From contig CAJNDS010000032.1 of NCBI GenBank assembly GCA_905221605.1, positions 186,649 through 250,648 of the forward strand: a stretch of 64,000 nt of DNA, given 5' to 3'. This stretch comes from Symbiodinium natans (lineage: Eukaryota; Sar; Dinophyceae; Suessiales; Symbiodiniaceae). Made by a program: the position numbers and the translations under genes. This document shows positions 11,011-22,650 of the stretch, in pieces (the stretch's first letter is position 1; each line of letters begins with the position of its first letter). The notes beneath the pieces are model-generated. The model had not been told where the DNA came from. It ran no database searches and was given only the letters and a program-made list of their open reading frames with translations.

Positions 11011-11225
11011 AAAGTCGACCTTTTGTAGTACAGACGTATAGTACGCCGGGGACTCCCGAAATTTGCGCGGCTGGAAAGTCGACTTTTGTAGTGCAAATGT
11101 AGTACGCCGCGGACGCCCGGGGCTTCCGTGGCTGGAAAGTCGACTTTTGTAGCACAAACGTAGCACAGAGCGGACGCCCGGAGCTTCAGTGGCTGGAAAG
11201 TCGAGTTTTGTTATAAAATGTAGTA
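11003..11225. repeat. Tandem repeat, unit about 60 bp
   Basis: Four diverged units carry GGCTGGAAAGTCGAC, TTTTGTAGTACAAA and GTAGTACGCCG blocks. Confidence 0.85.
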
Positions 11226-11227
11226 CG

Positions 11228-11995
11228 CCGAAGGAATTCCGCAGGCTTGGAAACCTCGCAAATAGCATGGAAGCGGAATTCTGCATGCTTGAAAGCCTCG
11301 CACATAGCGTGGAAGCGGAATTCTGCATGCTTGAAAACCTCGCAAATAGCATGGAAGCGGAATTCCGCATGCTTGAAAACCTTGCAAATAGCATGGAAGC
11401 GGAATTCCGTGTGCGCGAAAACCTGGCAAATAGCATGGCAGCGGAATTCCGCGTGCTTGAAAACCTCGCAAATAGCATGGAATTATTAAGCGGAGTTCCG
11501 CGCGCTTGAAAACCTCGCAAATAGCATGCCGCTTCTATAGCATGGAAGCGGAATTCCACGTGTGCGAAAACCTCGCAAATAGCATGGAATTATTAAGCGG
11601 AGTTCCGCGCGCTTGAAAACCTCGCAAATAGCATGCCGCTTCTATAGCACGGAAGCGGAATTCCACGTGTGCGAAAACCTCGCAAATAGCATGGAATTAT
11701 TAAGCGGAATTCCGCACGCGGAAGCGGAATTCCGCGTGCGCGACAACCTCGCAAATAGCATGGAAGCCGCGTGCTGGAACACCGTCGCAAACACCATGGT
11801 CCAAGGATTCGCGGTTTCCAAAACTGTCGCAAATACCATGGTCCCCGAATTCGCTGCTTCCAAAACCATCGCAAATACCATGGTCCCCGAATTCGCTGCT
11901 TCCAAAGCCATCGCAAATACCATGGGCCGCGAATTTGCTGTTTCCATAACCTTCGCAAGTACCATGGTCCCCGAATTCGCTGTGTGCTCGGTTTA
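11228..11995. repeat. 42-bp minisatellite, about 18 copies in two subfamilies
   Basis: The first subfamily (about 11228-11760) has the unit GGAATTCCGCRTGCTTGAAA plus CCTCGCAAATAGCATGGAAGC. The second (about 11765-11990) has CCCGAATTCGCTGCTTCCAA plus AACCATCGCAAATACCATGGT. The 42-nt period equals 14 codons and stays open in several frames; on the + strand it would encode repeats such as EFRMLENLANSMEA and VPEFAASKTIANTM. A partial higher-order unit containing an AATTATTAAGCGG block recurs at about 11480, 11590 and 11695. A coding role is possible but unproven. Confidence 0.9.
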
Positions 11996-12268
11996 TTCGC
12001 TGGTAGCTGTTGTGGGGGTTCCCCCGTCGCCGCATGTCTAGCGCTCAGGAGGCATGCATTAGCTGAGTGCTCAGGCGTTCGCAGCTGTGTGCTTGTTTTA
12101 TTCGCTGGTAGCAGTTCTGAGAGTGGCCATGTCACCGCATGTCTGGCGCTAGGAGGGCATGCATAAGCTGGCATTGGCGACTAGAGCTTGGGCAGTCTTT
12201 AGGCGTCTGCAGCTATGTGCTTATTTTGTTCGCTGGTAGCGCGACCTCCGAGCCCGGTTGGCGGAGCT

Positions 12269-12475
12269 GCTGCCGGAGCAAAGGGTCGCAAATGTGAATT
12301 GGAGAAGCTGCCGGCTAGGGTGGGAGTGTATGTCTTTACCTGTGTGGTGGCCAAGCCGGCCCTGGTCGAGAAACTGGTGGAGGAGCTGTGCCCTTCGACT
12401 GCCTCTGCAGCAGACATCTTACTGCGCGACCTCCGAGCCACAAACAGCTCCGGCTTCTTGTGTCACACGAGGCCC
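12269..12475 (+). CDS. Possible exon, unknown protein
   Basis: The frame reads GRKCELEKLPARVGVYVFTC and continues through ALVEKLVEELC to LLRDLRATNSS. It mixes hydrophobic strands and spaced cysteines, and the upstream sequence contains possible AG acceptors. The ends are approximate. A competing + frame is also open here. Confidence 0.4.
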
Positions 12476-13152
12476 GAGTCAAGCTGTACGTGTACTTGCG
12501 CAGGTGACTGCTGACCGACGCCAACAAGCGTATGGACTGGGCAGAGCGAGAGCTGGAGCTCTTATTCATGCTGGCGAACATTGTTGCGTCATGGGGTGCT
12601 GGAGCCAGTGGCCCTTGCGTCGCGCGGCGACGAAGGCGACCGCGAAAGATCGCGCTCCAGGACAGAACGTGGCGGACGAACTTCCTCGCGTGCGTCACGT
12701 GAAGAGAACATGTGAAGTGAATTACAAACGAATGCAATGAGTGCGTGAATTAACTGAACATCAGTGAACGAAACCCACAGTTGATGATTCATAGACTTGG
12801 AAATGAAGGTGAAAGGAATGAACTAAAAAGGCCCAATCATTTTTCCCTTTTGGCCTTTTAGGTGAACGAGTGAGCCGAATGAACAAGCGAGGAAAGTAGT
12901 GTGTTAAAGGGGCTCTTAATAAATATACTAAATTAGCCCCTTTACCACCTTTAATAATATTACAACTAGTGGATGAAGGTGGTAAGAAGTGAACTTGTGA
13001 ACGACGCACGCGCCGCAGTGAACGAGACGGGCTAGTATTAAAACAACTTGGAATCATGAACAAGACACGAAGGTAGTACCAGCCCAGTTGTTACGGGTAT
13101 TCTGGAAGTTAGTTCTCTTTTAGTACTCGCACTAACAGGGCAGACTGCGCAG

Positions 13153-13239
13153 TGTGTGGAAGACGCCGTCCGAGCAAGCCCGCAGCAGATCCCGTTCCAG
13201 GAGTGGACGCAGCAGGCCGTCTGCATCTTCTGCTTCCAA
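13153..13239 (+). CDS. Exon, cysteine-containing, unknown
   Basis: After GCGCAG the frame reads CVEDAVRASPQQIPFQEW and then TQQAVCIFCFQ. Three cysteines and compact GC-rich codons support coding. The 3' end is uncertain because no GT donor lies close; a non-canonical GA donor at 13240 is possible. It is the last exon I can place in the first series. Confidence 0.45.
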
Positions 13240-14918
13240 GAAGACATCTACAGCACATAGCTCAGACCCGGGCTGTTGTGCGGATTGACGCGTTCTCTGT
13301 GAATGTCCACCTTCGCCGCCGGCACGATGCTCCTACCTCCTGCAGTCAAGTGGACAGAAAAGTGACCGTGGCCTTTCGCTTAATTCATCACGCTGAGTTT
13401 CACATTGAGACATGTGTTGCTACACACGTCCAACTTGCATGACTGGCAGGCGCGCGCTCATCCCGCACGGTGCTCAGCTTGGCAGCCATGCTGCAGCAAC
13501 TTGCTTACGCTAAACTTTGCAATCCCTCAGCTTGAACCCGTGCATGAGCCAACCCTCACGCTCAAACCCCCGAGGTGCACATTCCAGACAAGATCTCTCT
13601 GGTGCGTTAGGCTTGCGCTGCTGTGCCGCTTGTGGTTGGTCGCCATGCCGCGCGTGTTCCGTGACTGTCTGCTTCTGCGAACGTAAGCGTGACACATCTG
13701 GCTGCAGGTGGAGCATGGATGCCCTGAATCGTGGGGACTTGCCAGAGAAAAGAACATACTATCACCGCACTGCCGTCGCAACGTTACCATCGCCGCATTA
13801 TCGCCTCAGCTACCGCTTTCTCTACGCTGCCTGCTAAATTCCATCTTCGTTGCGTTTCGCGCTCTCTCTGTCGTCGACACCACACCTGCTCCTAGCCTAC
13901 TACATCACACCACGATCACCGCACTGACAATATAACCAACTAGACGTGTTAATTCGGGATAGTCGGTGTCTAGTTTGGTTAAGGGCTCACGGGTTGTTAG
14001 GTTTCAGGGCTTAGGGTTTAGGGTTTTTCGGGTTTAGGGCTTAGGGTAGGACCTATCTGAAAGGGATCAGGGACTATCGCGGGAAGAAAAGCCGGGGGGG
14101 TCCGCCCGCCCATTTGCAAACACAACACACAAAGGGGGGCGAGCTGGGGGTGGGGGGGGGGGGGGGGGGGGCTCTTTCTTTTCATGGATTTTCCCGAAAA
14201 CTCGGGAAACATTTTGCTGGGAGAGGGCGTGGCAGGGCAAGGCCCCGCTGCGCACGGGGAGCGCGTGGGTGCGGAGGGGGTGGGGGGGTGGGGGGGGTGC
14301 GGGGGGGGGTGTTTTCGGCGTTGGGGACGGCGTTTGCAAACACAAAGCTAGGATGAGGGAGTCGACAAAGATTCATGTGTGCTTTTGAAGCAAGCTTGCG
14401 CGGCTCGGGTAAATGCAGGGATATTGAGGTTTAGGGTTTAGGGGAATGTAGGGTTTTTAAGGGTTCAGGAGTTTTGGGTTAGGGTCCAGGGGGCTTTCTT
14501 CTTAGGGGTTGGGGGTTATGGGTTTGTTGAGGTTTCAGGTTTGGTGTTTTTTGACGTTTAGGAACACAGCCAAGGGACACGATTTGTGTTCAATGGTTGC
14601 AGCGGTGCTCTCCTGTCGCCGATGGATGCACGGTGGCATCTTGGCGGACAGCCTTTCAGTGAATCGCTGATGAGAAAGAACAGGTTTGACGCAGCACCCA
14701 TTTTTATGTTGTTGCCCTTACAGCAGCTTTGCCATGAACGACGTCGGAGACAGTGCATGATTGCATGCAGGCTCATTGCTTGCCACAAACCAGCGCAACA
14801 CGGTTAGGAAGCAAAGGGCAGCAGCACGATACCAAGTTCTGAACCAGAGAGAGCACACCGCGCGCACGCCCACCCACACCAACACACACACACAAACACA
14901 CACACACACACACACACA
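13240..14918. other. No supported gene; telomere-like and poly-G tracts
   Basis: Interstitial TTTAGGG-like copies occur at about 14005-14045 and 14425-14490. A G-only run lies at about 14152-14170, and G-rich sequence continues to about 14310. No exon was recognised. Confidence 0.5.
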
Positions 14919-14924
14919 CTCTCA

Positions 14925-15017
<93 letters not shown>

Positions 15018-15254
15018 TCACTCTCTCACTCTCTCACTCTCTCACTCTCTCACTCTCTCACTCTCTCACACTCTCACACTCTCACACTCTCACACTCTCA
15101 CACTCTCACACTCTCACACTCTCACACTCTCACACTCACACTCTCACACTCACACTCTCACACTCACACTCACACACTCACACACTCACACACTCACACT
15201 CACACTCACACTCACACTCACACACTCACACTCACACTCACACACACACACAGA

Positions 15255-15289
<35 letters not shown>

Positions 15290-15403
15290 CACACCACCCA
15301 CCCACACCCACCCACCCGCCCACACACACAGAGAGACACAGACACAGACACAGACGCAGAGACCCACAGAGACACACACACACCACACACACACACACCA
15401 CAC

Positions 15404-15442
<39 letters not shown>

Positions 15443-15496
15443 CCCACACACACACACACCACGCACACACACACACCACACACACACACACACACA

Positions 15497-15535
<39 letters not shown>

Positions 15536-15985
15536 ACACACACCACACCACACACACCACACACCCCACACACACCACACCACCAACACCCCACACACCC
15601 ACACACCACTCTCCACCCACACACCCCACACCACCCCTCCCACACGCCCACACACGCCCCCCACGCCCCACGCCCACCCACACACGCCCACAAGCCCCAC
15701 GCCCACACACGCCCACACCACCACGCACGCCCACACACGCCCACACACGCCGACACACGCCCACACGCCAACCAGCGCACGCCCCCACGCCACGCACGTG
15801 CCCCACGCGCCCCGCACGCCACGCCACGCCGCGCCGCGCCGCGCGCGCCACGCGCGCGCCACGCACGCGCGCCACGCACGCGCGCCACGCACTCGCGCCA
15901 CGCACGCACGCCACGCACGCACGCGCGCCACGCGCGCCACGCGCGCCACGCGCTCCACGCGCGCCACGCACGCGCAAGCCGTGCC
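14919..15985. repeat. Compound satellite: CACTCT, then CA, then GCCACGC
   Basis: About 14919-15240 is CTCA/CACTCT repeats, 15240-15600 is mostly (CA)n with CCCACA interruptions, and 15600-15985 is an increasingly GC-rich ACGCCC/GCCACGCGC repeat. The very long T/H/S-rich frame across it (14761-16044) and the mirrored V/C-rich minus frames are products of the repeat. Confidence 0.97.
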
Positions 15986-16029
15986 TCGATAGCGAATATA
16001 TACCGACGAAGATCAAGAAGCCAAAACAA

Positions 16030-17357
16030 AAATTTCTTGCTTAGGCTAGCTCAACATATTCAGGGACATAATATGCATCTTGAGGACAGTCCAGAAGCAT
16101 GGACATCAGGAGAAAGCAAGCATCGATCAGGTCGGCCTATCAAGCCTTTCCCAGCAGCTTACAGAAGGCAACCTACACATGACTGTCTCGTCTAGTACGA
16201 CTGAAAGATACTGAAAGCCTCGCAGACAGCACATCTCGCAATTGTTCAACTGGTGCCTTTGCCTACAATGAACACCGCAAACCGGAATAATTCCCTTTTC
16301 CTAATACTAAATCCGCCCCCCCCCCCCTCCCCCCCGCAATTCTAAAATTCGCCTCGGCCTGAAAAATAGTCAAAATCTGAAATCCGAAGCCTGGAAGGAG
16401 AAGGAGGGAGTATAGGGTTTGGAGTTTGGGGCCTGCCTTCAGTTAGGGTTTAGCCTTAATCCCTAAACCCGAATTAAACCCTCTGAGCCTTGAGCCCGAA
16501 ACCCTGAAAACCCTCCGAGCCTTAAGCCCTGAACCCTAATTGAAAACCCTATAATGGCTCAACTCAAGGGCGGAGGCCAGCAAACCCCCCCCCCCCCCCA
16601 AATTCTCAAACAGGTTTAGTATTGGGCTGGGTGCCGGGAGGGCCCTGGAAAAACAATATTTAGAATTAGGGCGGGGCTTAGTCTGCTTAGTATTAGGGGG
16701 AAGCGATTAATCTGCAATATATATATATATATATGCTTTGCCTGCGATCAGAGCGCTGGCTGCGGGAGACGTTGCAGGTGATGGAACATCACATAGCTTG
16801 CTTGGTTTTTGCAGACATCAATCAGAAGAATGGATGTCGACAACTCGCTCGCATGAGACCATTCATTAGAGATGCCCACTTTTCTGCTGAGCGCCTTTGA
16901 GGTCACAATAGGCTTTGCCCGTGTCGCCAATTGCGCGGACAGGACCCGGGGATTGGATCTTTTTCCGCCTTGTGTTCAAGTGCGTTTCTTTGAGCCTAGC
17001 TTGACCACAGTGATCCACTCTATAAAGAAATTGTCATGAAGCACATTCAAGGTGGATGTTCAAGAGCCCCTATACCAGAGAAAGTTTAAAGTATAGGATG
17101 CCCAGCCAATCGATGCCAGTTGCTTCCCTATTTTCTTTGAGTCGCCATTATGCTTGTCTCTCTCTCTCTACTACAGTTGAGAGCTTGGGTGCGAACCCCT
17201 TTTGCGAACTTAACGGTGCTTGGAAGTGAGATCATCGAATTGCATCGAAAAGGTTGCATTTGGGACAAGATGCGCCCGCTTGAGATCTTCCCCTGCGTGT
17301 TCAGGGTTTAAGGTTCAAGGTTTTGCGAGTCGTTCCGTTTTTTGCTATCCAGTGCAG
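16030..17357. other. No supported gene; telomere-like C-rich tracts
   Basis: C-homopolymer runs occur at about 16317-16335 and 16585-16600. CCCTAAA/CCCTGAA-like copies lie at about 16430-16560, and (AT)8 at about 16719-16734. No exon was seen. Confidence 0.5.
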
Positions 17358-17419
17358 GAGCGACTGCGTCAGTCTGACTGTGAGCCGGCACTACTTGTCT
17401 GGAAGCTACTGCTACTTCG
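17358..17419 (+). CDS. Exon, cysteine/tyrosine-rich, unknown
   Basis: Between TGCAG and GTGAGA the frame reads SDCVSLTVSRHYLSGSYCYF. It has two cysteines and a good consensus donor. It is the first exon of the second + strand series (17.4-25.7 kb). No domain was assigned. Confidence 0.45.
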
Positions 17420-17953
17420 GTGAGAACGCATACCCAGGCCAGGTACACTGTGCTACTGGTACAGCTCTCTTTGCCAGGACAAGTCCCCAAAGCCCTAGAA
17501 CCCCTCGCAGGTGGCTTGGTCTACCTGAAAGAGGGACTCACCAGCAAGGAAACCTTTTGGCTGCACCAGCAGCTTTCCTTTTCTGGTTTTGGCGACCTGT
17601 TGGCTTCGAGACAGCTCTCGTCTCGACTCGAGAATCCTGGGAAACCCATCGAAAGCCCCGAAACCAGAGGCAAGGCGCTGGTGGCGATTGGGTTCTTCAG
17701 AGCCCAGGACAAGGCCATGGCCGGGAAAACCCGGGGGAGTTCTGTAAAACTCTCATGGAAGCTGGGTGTTAGGGTGACTTCCGCCTAATTCCGCCTCGTA
17801 CAGCCTGGAGGCCAATGCTAGGAAGTTGAAAATGCTTTAAATGGGGGATGAAGTTCCCTTGGCTCTCCCTGTAATTGACATCTCGGATGAAGGGAATCAT
17901 CCTTGATGGGGGTTCGACTTCATGTCCTACCAGGATCCTTGGATGTCTCGCAG

Positions 17954-18072
17954 GCGACTTCCAAAACGCATCCATGCCCTACATGGCGTTTGAGGGTGTC
18001 GTGCAGGGCACCTTCTCCTACAGCGGCGCCTCGGAGCTGGGAGAGTTTTGGAATGACTCTTCAGAGTTTGGG
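17954..18072 (+). CDS. Exon, unknown
   Basis: After CTCGCAG the frame reads DFQNASMPYMAFEGVVQG and then TFSYSGASELGEFW. An N-A-S sequon, an aromatic-rich composition and GC-ending codons support coding. The donor is taken as GTTTCT at 18073 and is not certain. Confidence 0.5.
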
Positions 18073-18291
18073 GTTTCTGGTTTGAGGGCTGCAGCACTTC
18101 TGAACATGGACCTGGCGGGTTAGGTGCGAAGCCAGTCTCTGCCAAGGCGATCTCATCTCTGATGTCTTTGCTTCTGGCACTCTGTCGAAAGTCACGATCA
18201 CCTATCAAGCGCAAGGCTCAGGACCTCCTAGGGCACCTCTATGGCTCTATAAAGGCCCAAAATAGCCCTAAAATAGCCCTGCCTTGCGCAG

Positions 18292-18427
18292 GAACCAGCG
18301 AGGTGAACATCAGCGTGGAGGAGAAAGAATGCGCCCCACCCAACCTGACCTCCAACACCAACACGGGGATCACCAGCGAGACGATACAGACGAGTCTGAG
18401 CTTCAAAGACTTTACAAAGCTTTCAAA
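18292..18427 (+). CDS. Exon, unknown
   Basis: After TGCGCAG the frame reads GTSEVNISVEEKECAPPNLT and then an S/T/N-rich stretch ending SLSFKDFTKLSK. It has one cysteine and three possible N-glycosylation sequons (NIS, NLT and a later N-T-N-T), suggesting an extracellular linker or stalk. The donor is GTGGTG. Confidence 0.5.
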
Positions 18428-18610
18428 GTGGTGTCTGCCAGTATGGACGCCTATGGGCTTAGAAGCGAAAGCCTCCCCGAAGGCTATGTTGAACCCTGAA
18501 CCTACGAATTTCCAATCCCGAATCCGCCGATCCCTAAACTTGAAACCCTCAGAATGCGACTGATCTACACGTTCAATCTCCAAACCGTTTAAACCATTTC
18601 TCAATCCCAG

Positions 18611-18717
18611 GCTCTCCATGACAAGAACCCAAAAGCCTGCGCTAAAGCTTGCTCCAGGATTGTGCTCGATGATCCGAGCAGCGACCTGCCCGAAGATCAC
18701 TGGCTGCATCCCTGCCA
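18611..18717 (+). CDS. Exon, cysteine-rich (Apple-like)
   Basis: After TCCCAG the frame reads KNPKACAKACSRIVLDDPSS, then a segment ending HWLHPC. The C-x3-C spacing matches the central helix of PAN/Apple domains. The GT donor is at 18718. Confidence 0.5.
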
Positions 18718-19365
18718 GTGCGCACCGCCGCTGTAGCTTGGCTGACGGAAGGCCATTTGCCTATTATTTTGGGGGTCTTTCGGCTATACCCTACAATTAT
18801 ATGTGTATGTGTGTGTGTGTGTAGCAAGCCTCGAAGGCCTCTAAGGGGAAAGGAATGCATCGGCAAGGCTGGCCTTCATAGAGTACAGAGCGTTGGACAG
18901 CAACTAAACGATGTCGTGCCGTCTTGCAATCAGAGCAGGCGGAATTCTTCTACGTCCTGGGGCTCTAGATATGCTTTCCTAAACCAAGTCCTAGAACTCA
19001 GCCTGACCCCACCGTTAGAAACTGTGTTCGGCTTGGTGTCAACCAGTGGTCAAGGCACAAGGTCACCGACACCAAGCTTTTTCTTTGAGCGGAAGTTTCT
19101 CTGCCCAAGCTGCGTAGATTAATGTCTGTATGTAGCGGTGTCTGCAGAATCGGGCTGGTCTTGAAAGGCCCGTTTGCGGATGCAGCAGGCGTTTGCCAGG
19201 CCAGACCCTAGCATTAGGGGGAAGGGATCAGTGCGCATCCCCGCACAAAAATTGATATCGCTCCAGGCTGATGCTTGGCCAAGTGAGCAGCATGTGTTAA
19301 CGACACTGGGAAGAACAGCCAAGGTGGGGACAGAATGCCCCGGTCATTCCCGATGCCTTTTCCAG

Positions 19366-19615
19366 CATTCCTGCGGGAAGCGGGAACGTCTTCACTGCGC
19401 CGCCCTTTCTCATTGTTGATGGCCAGTTTTCGTGCGGACTTGACCAGGAACAAGTCTTGGATGTCATCTTCGAGAGCGACTTGCAGACACTGACCTTTGA
19501 GGAGTGTCAGGTCTTGTGTTCGGAGCGCGAAGACTGCCGCTACTTCCTCTCGGGAGAGGTGCTTTCTTCCAAGCAGTGCCGGCTGTACAAGACTTGTTTC
19601 AGCTTGTGGCGTGAG
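19366..19615 (+). CDS. Exon 1 of an Apple-type module
   Basis: The frame runs from the TTTCCAG acceptor: hydrophobic FTAPPFLIVDGQFSCG, then LTFEECQVLCSEREDCRYF, then KQCRLYKTC and FSLWRE. The series C...C-x3-C-x5-C-R-Y-F...C-x5-C is a clear PAN/Apple pattern. The exon ends in GAG|GTCGG and joins in phase 0 to 19697 across an 81-bp intron (19616-19696). The intron carries the 7-bp direct repeat AGGTCGG across both splice sites. The function is presumably extracellular binding or adhesion; no ligand can be inferred. A 217-codon minus frame over this exon (19214-19867) is a shadow. Confidence 0.75.
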
Positions 19616-19696
19616 GTCGGAGGTATCAAAAAGCGCTGAATCTTGTAGTTCACAGAACAGATCCTCGTCAGCAGATGCCTCAAGACTCCGCGCCAG

Positions 19697-19822
19697 GTCG
19701 GGCTCGCCGGCCAACTCTACTCCTTCCCCAGGAATCTTCAGGTATGTGCACTTGCCGACGCTGCTTTGTGTTGGACAACCACAAAGCGCCGGCAAAACCT
19801 CGGTGCATACTACGTCCCCACG
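19697..19822 (+). CDS. Exon 2 of an Apple-type module
   Basis: A 42-codon exon in phase with 19366-19615. It reads VGLAGQLYSFPRN and then VCALADAALCWTTTKRRQ. From memory, a G-x-x-G-x-L-Y-x-x-P...C-x-x-A-D-P-x-x-C-W-x-T-T-x-R-R segment directly after an Apple domain recurs in predicted dinoflagellate proteins, which supports both the splice and the host assignment. The donor is GTAGGC. Confidence 0.7.
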
Positions 19823-20010
19823 GTAGGCAGGCCAAGGGATGCCAAGGACTTTAGCATACCTTAGCATTTAGGAATTTCAAGGTTCTGGATTGGTTCAGGA
19901 TGGTTCAGGGGCCGCATATATAGAGACAAGAATATGCAGCGACAGCTTCTGGATCACTGTATTCCCGGCACGCGTCCCTGCAAGAGCCTGGTTGATCCAG
20001 CGCCCTGCAG

Positions 20011-20126
20011 GTTTCTTCGACATGCTGTCGGAGCCATGCTTGGATCAGAATCTCTTCGAGGACTGCGACACGATGCTGTTTCTCGGTGGTGTGGGCATTC
20101 AGGAGTGTGCACCATGCAAGCGCCTT
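20011..20126 (+). CDS. Exon 3 of an Apple-type module
   Basis: After CTGCAG the frame reads FFDMLSEPCLDQNLFEDC, then DTMLFLGGVGIQECAPC. Four cysteines in a regular layout follow naturally from the Apple module. The 3' boundary is uncertain (GTCATG at 20127 is a candidate). Confidence 0.6.
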
Positions 20127-20205
20127 GGTCATGCAAGCCTGAAAACCTACCGGACCTACTGCCCCCACAACCCGGCTTGACACCTGTTGTCCCTGGCCAA
20201 GTGAG

Positions 20206-20305
20206 GTACACAGTCATCCCATCTGGCACCGACAGGGCCAACTACGACCAGGTTCTCCAGAAGTCCCTCTTGCGGAGCGGCTACTTGCACGGCGCCGTGA
20301 TGCAG
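20206..20305 (+). CDS. Exon, downstream of the Apple-type module
   Basis: It reads YTVIPSGTDRANYDQVLQKS and then LLRSGYLHGAVMQ, ending at a strong CAG|GTGAGC donor. It has no cysteines, so it may belong to a different domain. Codon choice is strongly GC-ending. Confidence 0.6.
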
Positions 20306-21516
20306 GTGAGCTGCTGGCGCGAGAGATATGCACCGCTGCTCTTGAAGTTGGGCTGAGATCTTATATGGTTTGGTTCACGCAACATCCAAAGCCCTCAGCT
20401 CTATACTGAGTCTACTGGACTCACAAAAGCTTCAAAAAAATGCAGGTGCCCTCAGATCAAGTGACTGGCTTCAATCCGCCCAGGAATGGTCTTGGCCAGA
20501 ACTTTGGCCGCTTTGGCCTCACTTGTCAATCCGGTCGTTGGCTTCTGAGCTGCTTTGGGCATGAAGCTTGAAGGTTTGGGGGTTCCTGGGTTTCTTCAGG
20601 ATTGTGTGCCTCGGCCGTTGGATTTTCTGACGTGCGGACTTGGAGGGACCAAAGAGTCGCGAACACCTGCAGACTGCGGCCTCAGCCCGAAGCCCAAATA
20701 AAGAACCCAACGGGACGAAGTCGTCTCTCTGAAGGGTGGGAGATTGGTTTACTGGGAAGTCTGGCTCTACCAGGGTTCCGCGAGCTTGGTTGGATGTCGG
20801 GGTGGAGTCCTGACTTTCTGATCTTCTAAGTACAGACCCATTGTGAAACCTCACTAGGGCCACTAGGGCTGTGTGAGTGCGAGCGTCCAAAACCCTTAAG
20901 CCGTACTTAAGCCAAGCCAAACATTCGCCTACACTCGTCTTATGGCGCCGAAAAAGAGACTCCGTGCAGGCTTGACCCCAGCGGATCCGTAGGCCTCGTG
21001 AACTTTCAATGCGAACCGCCCCTGCGGCTGCCATGCGATCCGGGGCTCAAGGGAGTTTAGGCTTGGCACCGCTTGGCGTTTCTTTGCTCTGCTTTGCGCT
21101 TCAGGGTTCTAGGCTTGGGGCCAGTGGAGTTTTGGGCAAGTTTGAGCATGGGATGCTTGGCCATGGCTCATGGGACTTTGGGGTCCAGGGCTCCATAGGG
21201 CTCGCAAGCCTTCTTAGCTTCCGGCGAGCGCACAAAACTTAACCCATGCCAGGCCACAAACCCCGAGAAAAAGCCACATGGGCTCCCGATCCTTAAGTTA
21301 CAGAAGAGGCCACAGACCATCGCAGACCTAGAAGTACAGGAGCAGAAACGACACAAAGCGGAACCAGTTCGAAGTTCGACAAGGAAGCATAATTTGACTT
21401 TGAACGCATACATCATACATCACACAATGGAACGGCCGATCTGCAGGAAAAGGCTCTTGGAGATCTGCAATTTCGCAAGAATTCACGGCAGTTCTGGGTG
21501 CTCCCAGAAAACCAAG
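20306..21516. other. No supported exon
   Basis: This is probably intron or intergenic sequence. A 171-codon minus frame at 20519-21034 has no recognised motif. Confidence 0.35.
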
Positions 21517-21616
21517 GTACGTCCAGATCGTGAGCAACTACTACCGCGATCTAAAGGCTCCATCTGCTGCTTTCCCTCTGTCGCGCTTTGACTCCGGCTA
21601 CAGAGCCCGCTTGCAG
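21517..21616 (+). CDS. Exon, unknown
   Basis: After ACCAAG the frame reads YVQIVSNYYRDLKAPSAAFP, then LSRFDSGYRARLQ. It is amphipathic and tyrosine-rich. There is no GT immediately 3'; a GA-type donor or a downstream site is needed. Confidence 0.5.
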
Positions 21617-21712
21617 AAATGCATTAGGCGTTTAGTTGTGGCCTTCGCTAGGGTTCAAGCTCCCAAGTTGTGTGGGTCACTGGGCTCCCAACGGGTCGTA
21701 GCAACCATTGAG

Positions 21713-21780
21713 CTACAAGCCACCAGATGTGATCATCAATCCGAACAGCTCCAACGAAGCCTTTGTGCGCGCCTCGACTG
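21713..21780 (+). CDS. Exon, unknown
   Basis: It reads YKPPDVIINPNSSNEAFVRA and then STG, ending at GTGATT. One N-S-S sequon is present. Confidence 0.45.
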
Positions 21781-22589
21781 GTGATTCGTGGTCTTCGTCT
21801 GCTTCGGAACTGAAGATGGAGTTTCCAAGAGCACAAGCAGCCTCCTATAAGGTTCTAACCCACAAGTCGAACCGTCTAACGCCCCACAAGTACCAGATCC
21901 AAACAAAACCTCCGCCCTAGTACAGGAACAGAACTCTCTAGGCCTGACACCAGTCCCAAGTTCACGAGTTTGGAGCCCCACTGTTTTTCGGGCAGCACAT
22001 GACATCCTGGTGCAAAAGTCGACTCTCAAGGCACCGGACCTCCGGACGTACCAGTACGACACAAATTAAAGTCCACGTCGCCACAAGTCGACGAGTGGAC
22101 TGTCAAGCCACTAGAGCTCCAAAAGCGACGACAAGTCTACGTTCCGCGAGCATGTGCACAGGCTGTGGGAGCACAACGATCCGAAGACCAAGGGCGACGC
22201 TTCGTGCGGAGTGCCCGGGTCGGCGGGAGCATAAAGCGAAACCTTGCAAGAACCCGCGACACAGAGCGTGCGCCACTTGCACGTCTTCACGACTCTGAGC
22301 GATTCCAGCGCCAAAATGCACACAGAGCCTAGGTAAGATCGTGATTTCGTGACGACGCCACAAAGCCTTGGAGCAATGGCAACACCCAAGACCTGCGGAA
22401 CAGCGGGATCTCGCCATGGTCACCAGGCCCTGTACTCTTTGCTTTAAAGCACCATCCAATTAGGTGCAAGAGATCAATGCCTGACCTACGCACCGCTGCT
22501 TAGCCGCTTGGCCCCCAAGGCGAAAAAATAGCCTCTCAAGGCTGAACTCTACACTGCCTGTTTAGGGCCCTGAGCCCCAATTCTCGCAG

Positions 22590-22650
22590 GTCCGGAATGC
22601 GCAGGAGCTCTTCTTCTTCCGAAACTACTATATGAACGTTCTGCTGCAAG
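22590..22650 (+). CDS. Exon, unknown
   Basis: It lies between TCGCAG and GTGAGC and reads VRNAQELFFFRNYYMNVLLQ. Both splice sites are near consensus. Confidence 0.55.

Noticed and set aside
10780-11559. 259-codon minus frame
   Set aside because: Runs through three tandem-repeat families; openness comes from repeats whose period is a multiple of three or lacks stops.
14761-16044. 427-codon T/H/S-rich + frame and mirrored V/C/G-rich minus frames
   Set aside because: Pure satellite translation with no non-repeat domain.
16530-16570. Spliced-leader relic (ATAATGGCTCAACTCAAG)
   Set aside because: Only partial likeness to the dinoflagellate spliced leader; no longer match was seen.
19214-19867. 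217-codon minus frame
   Set aside because: Antisense shadow of the two phased Apple-module exons, which have cysteine pattern and splice sites.
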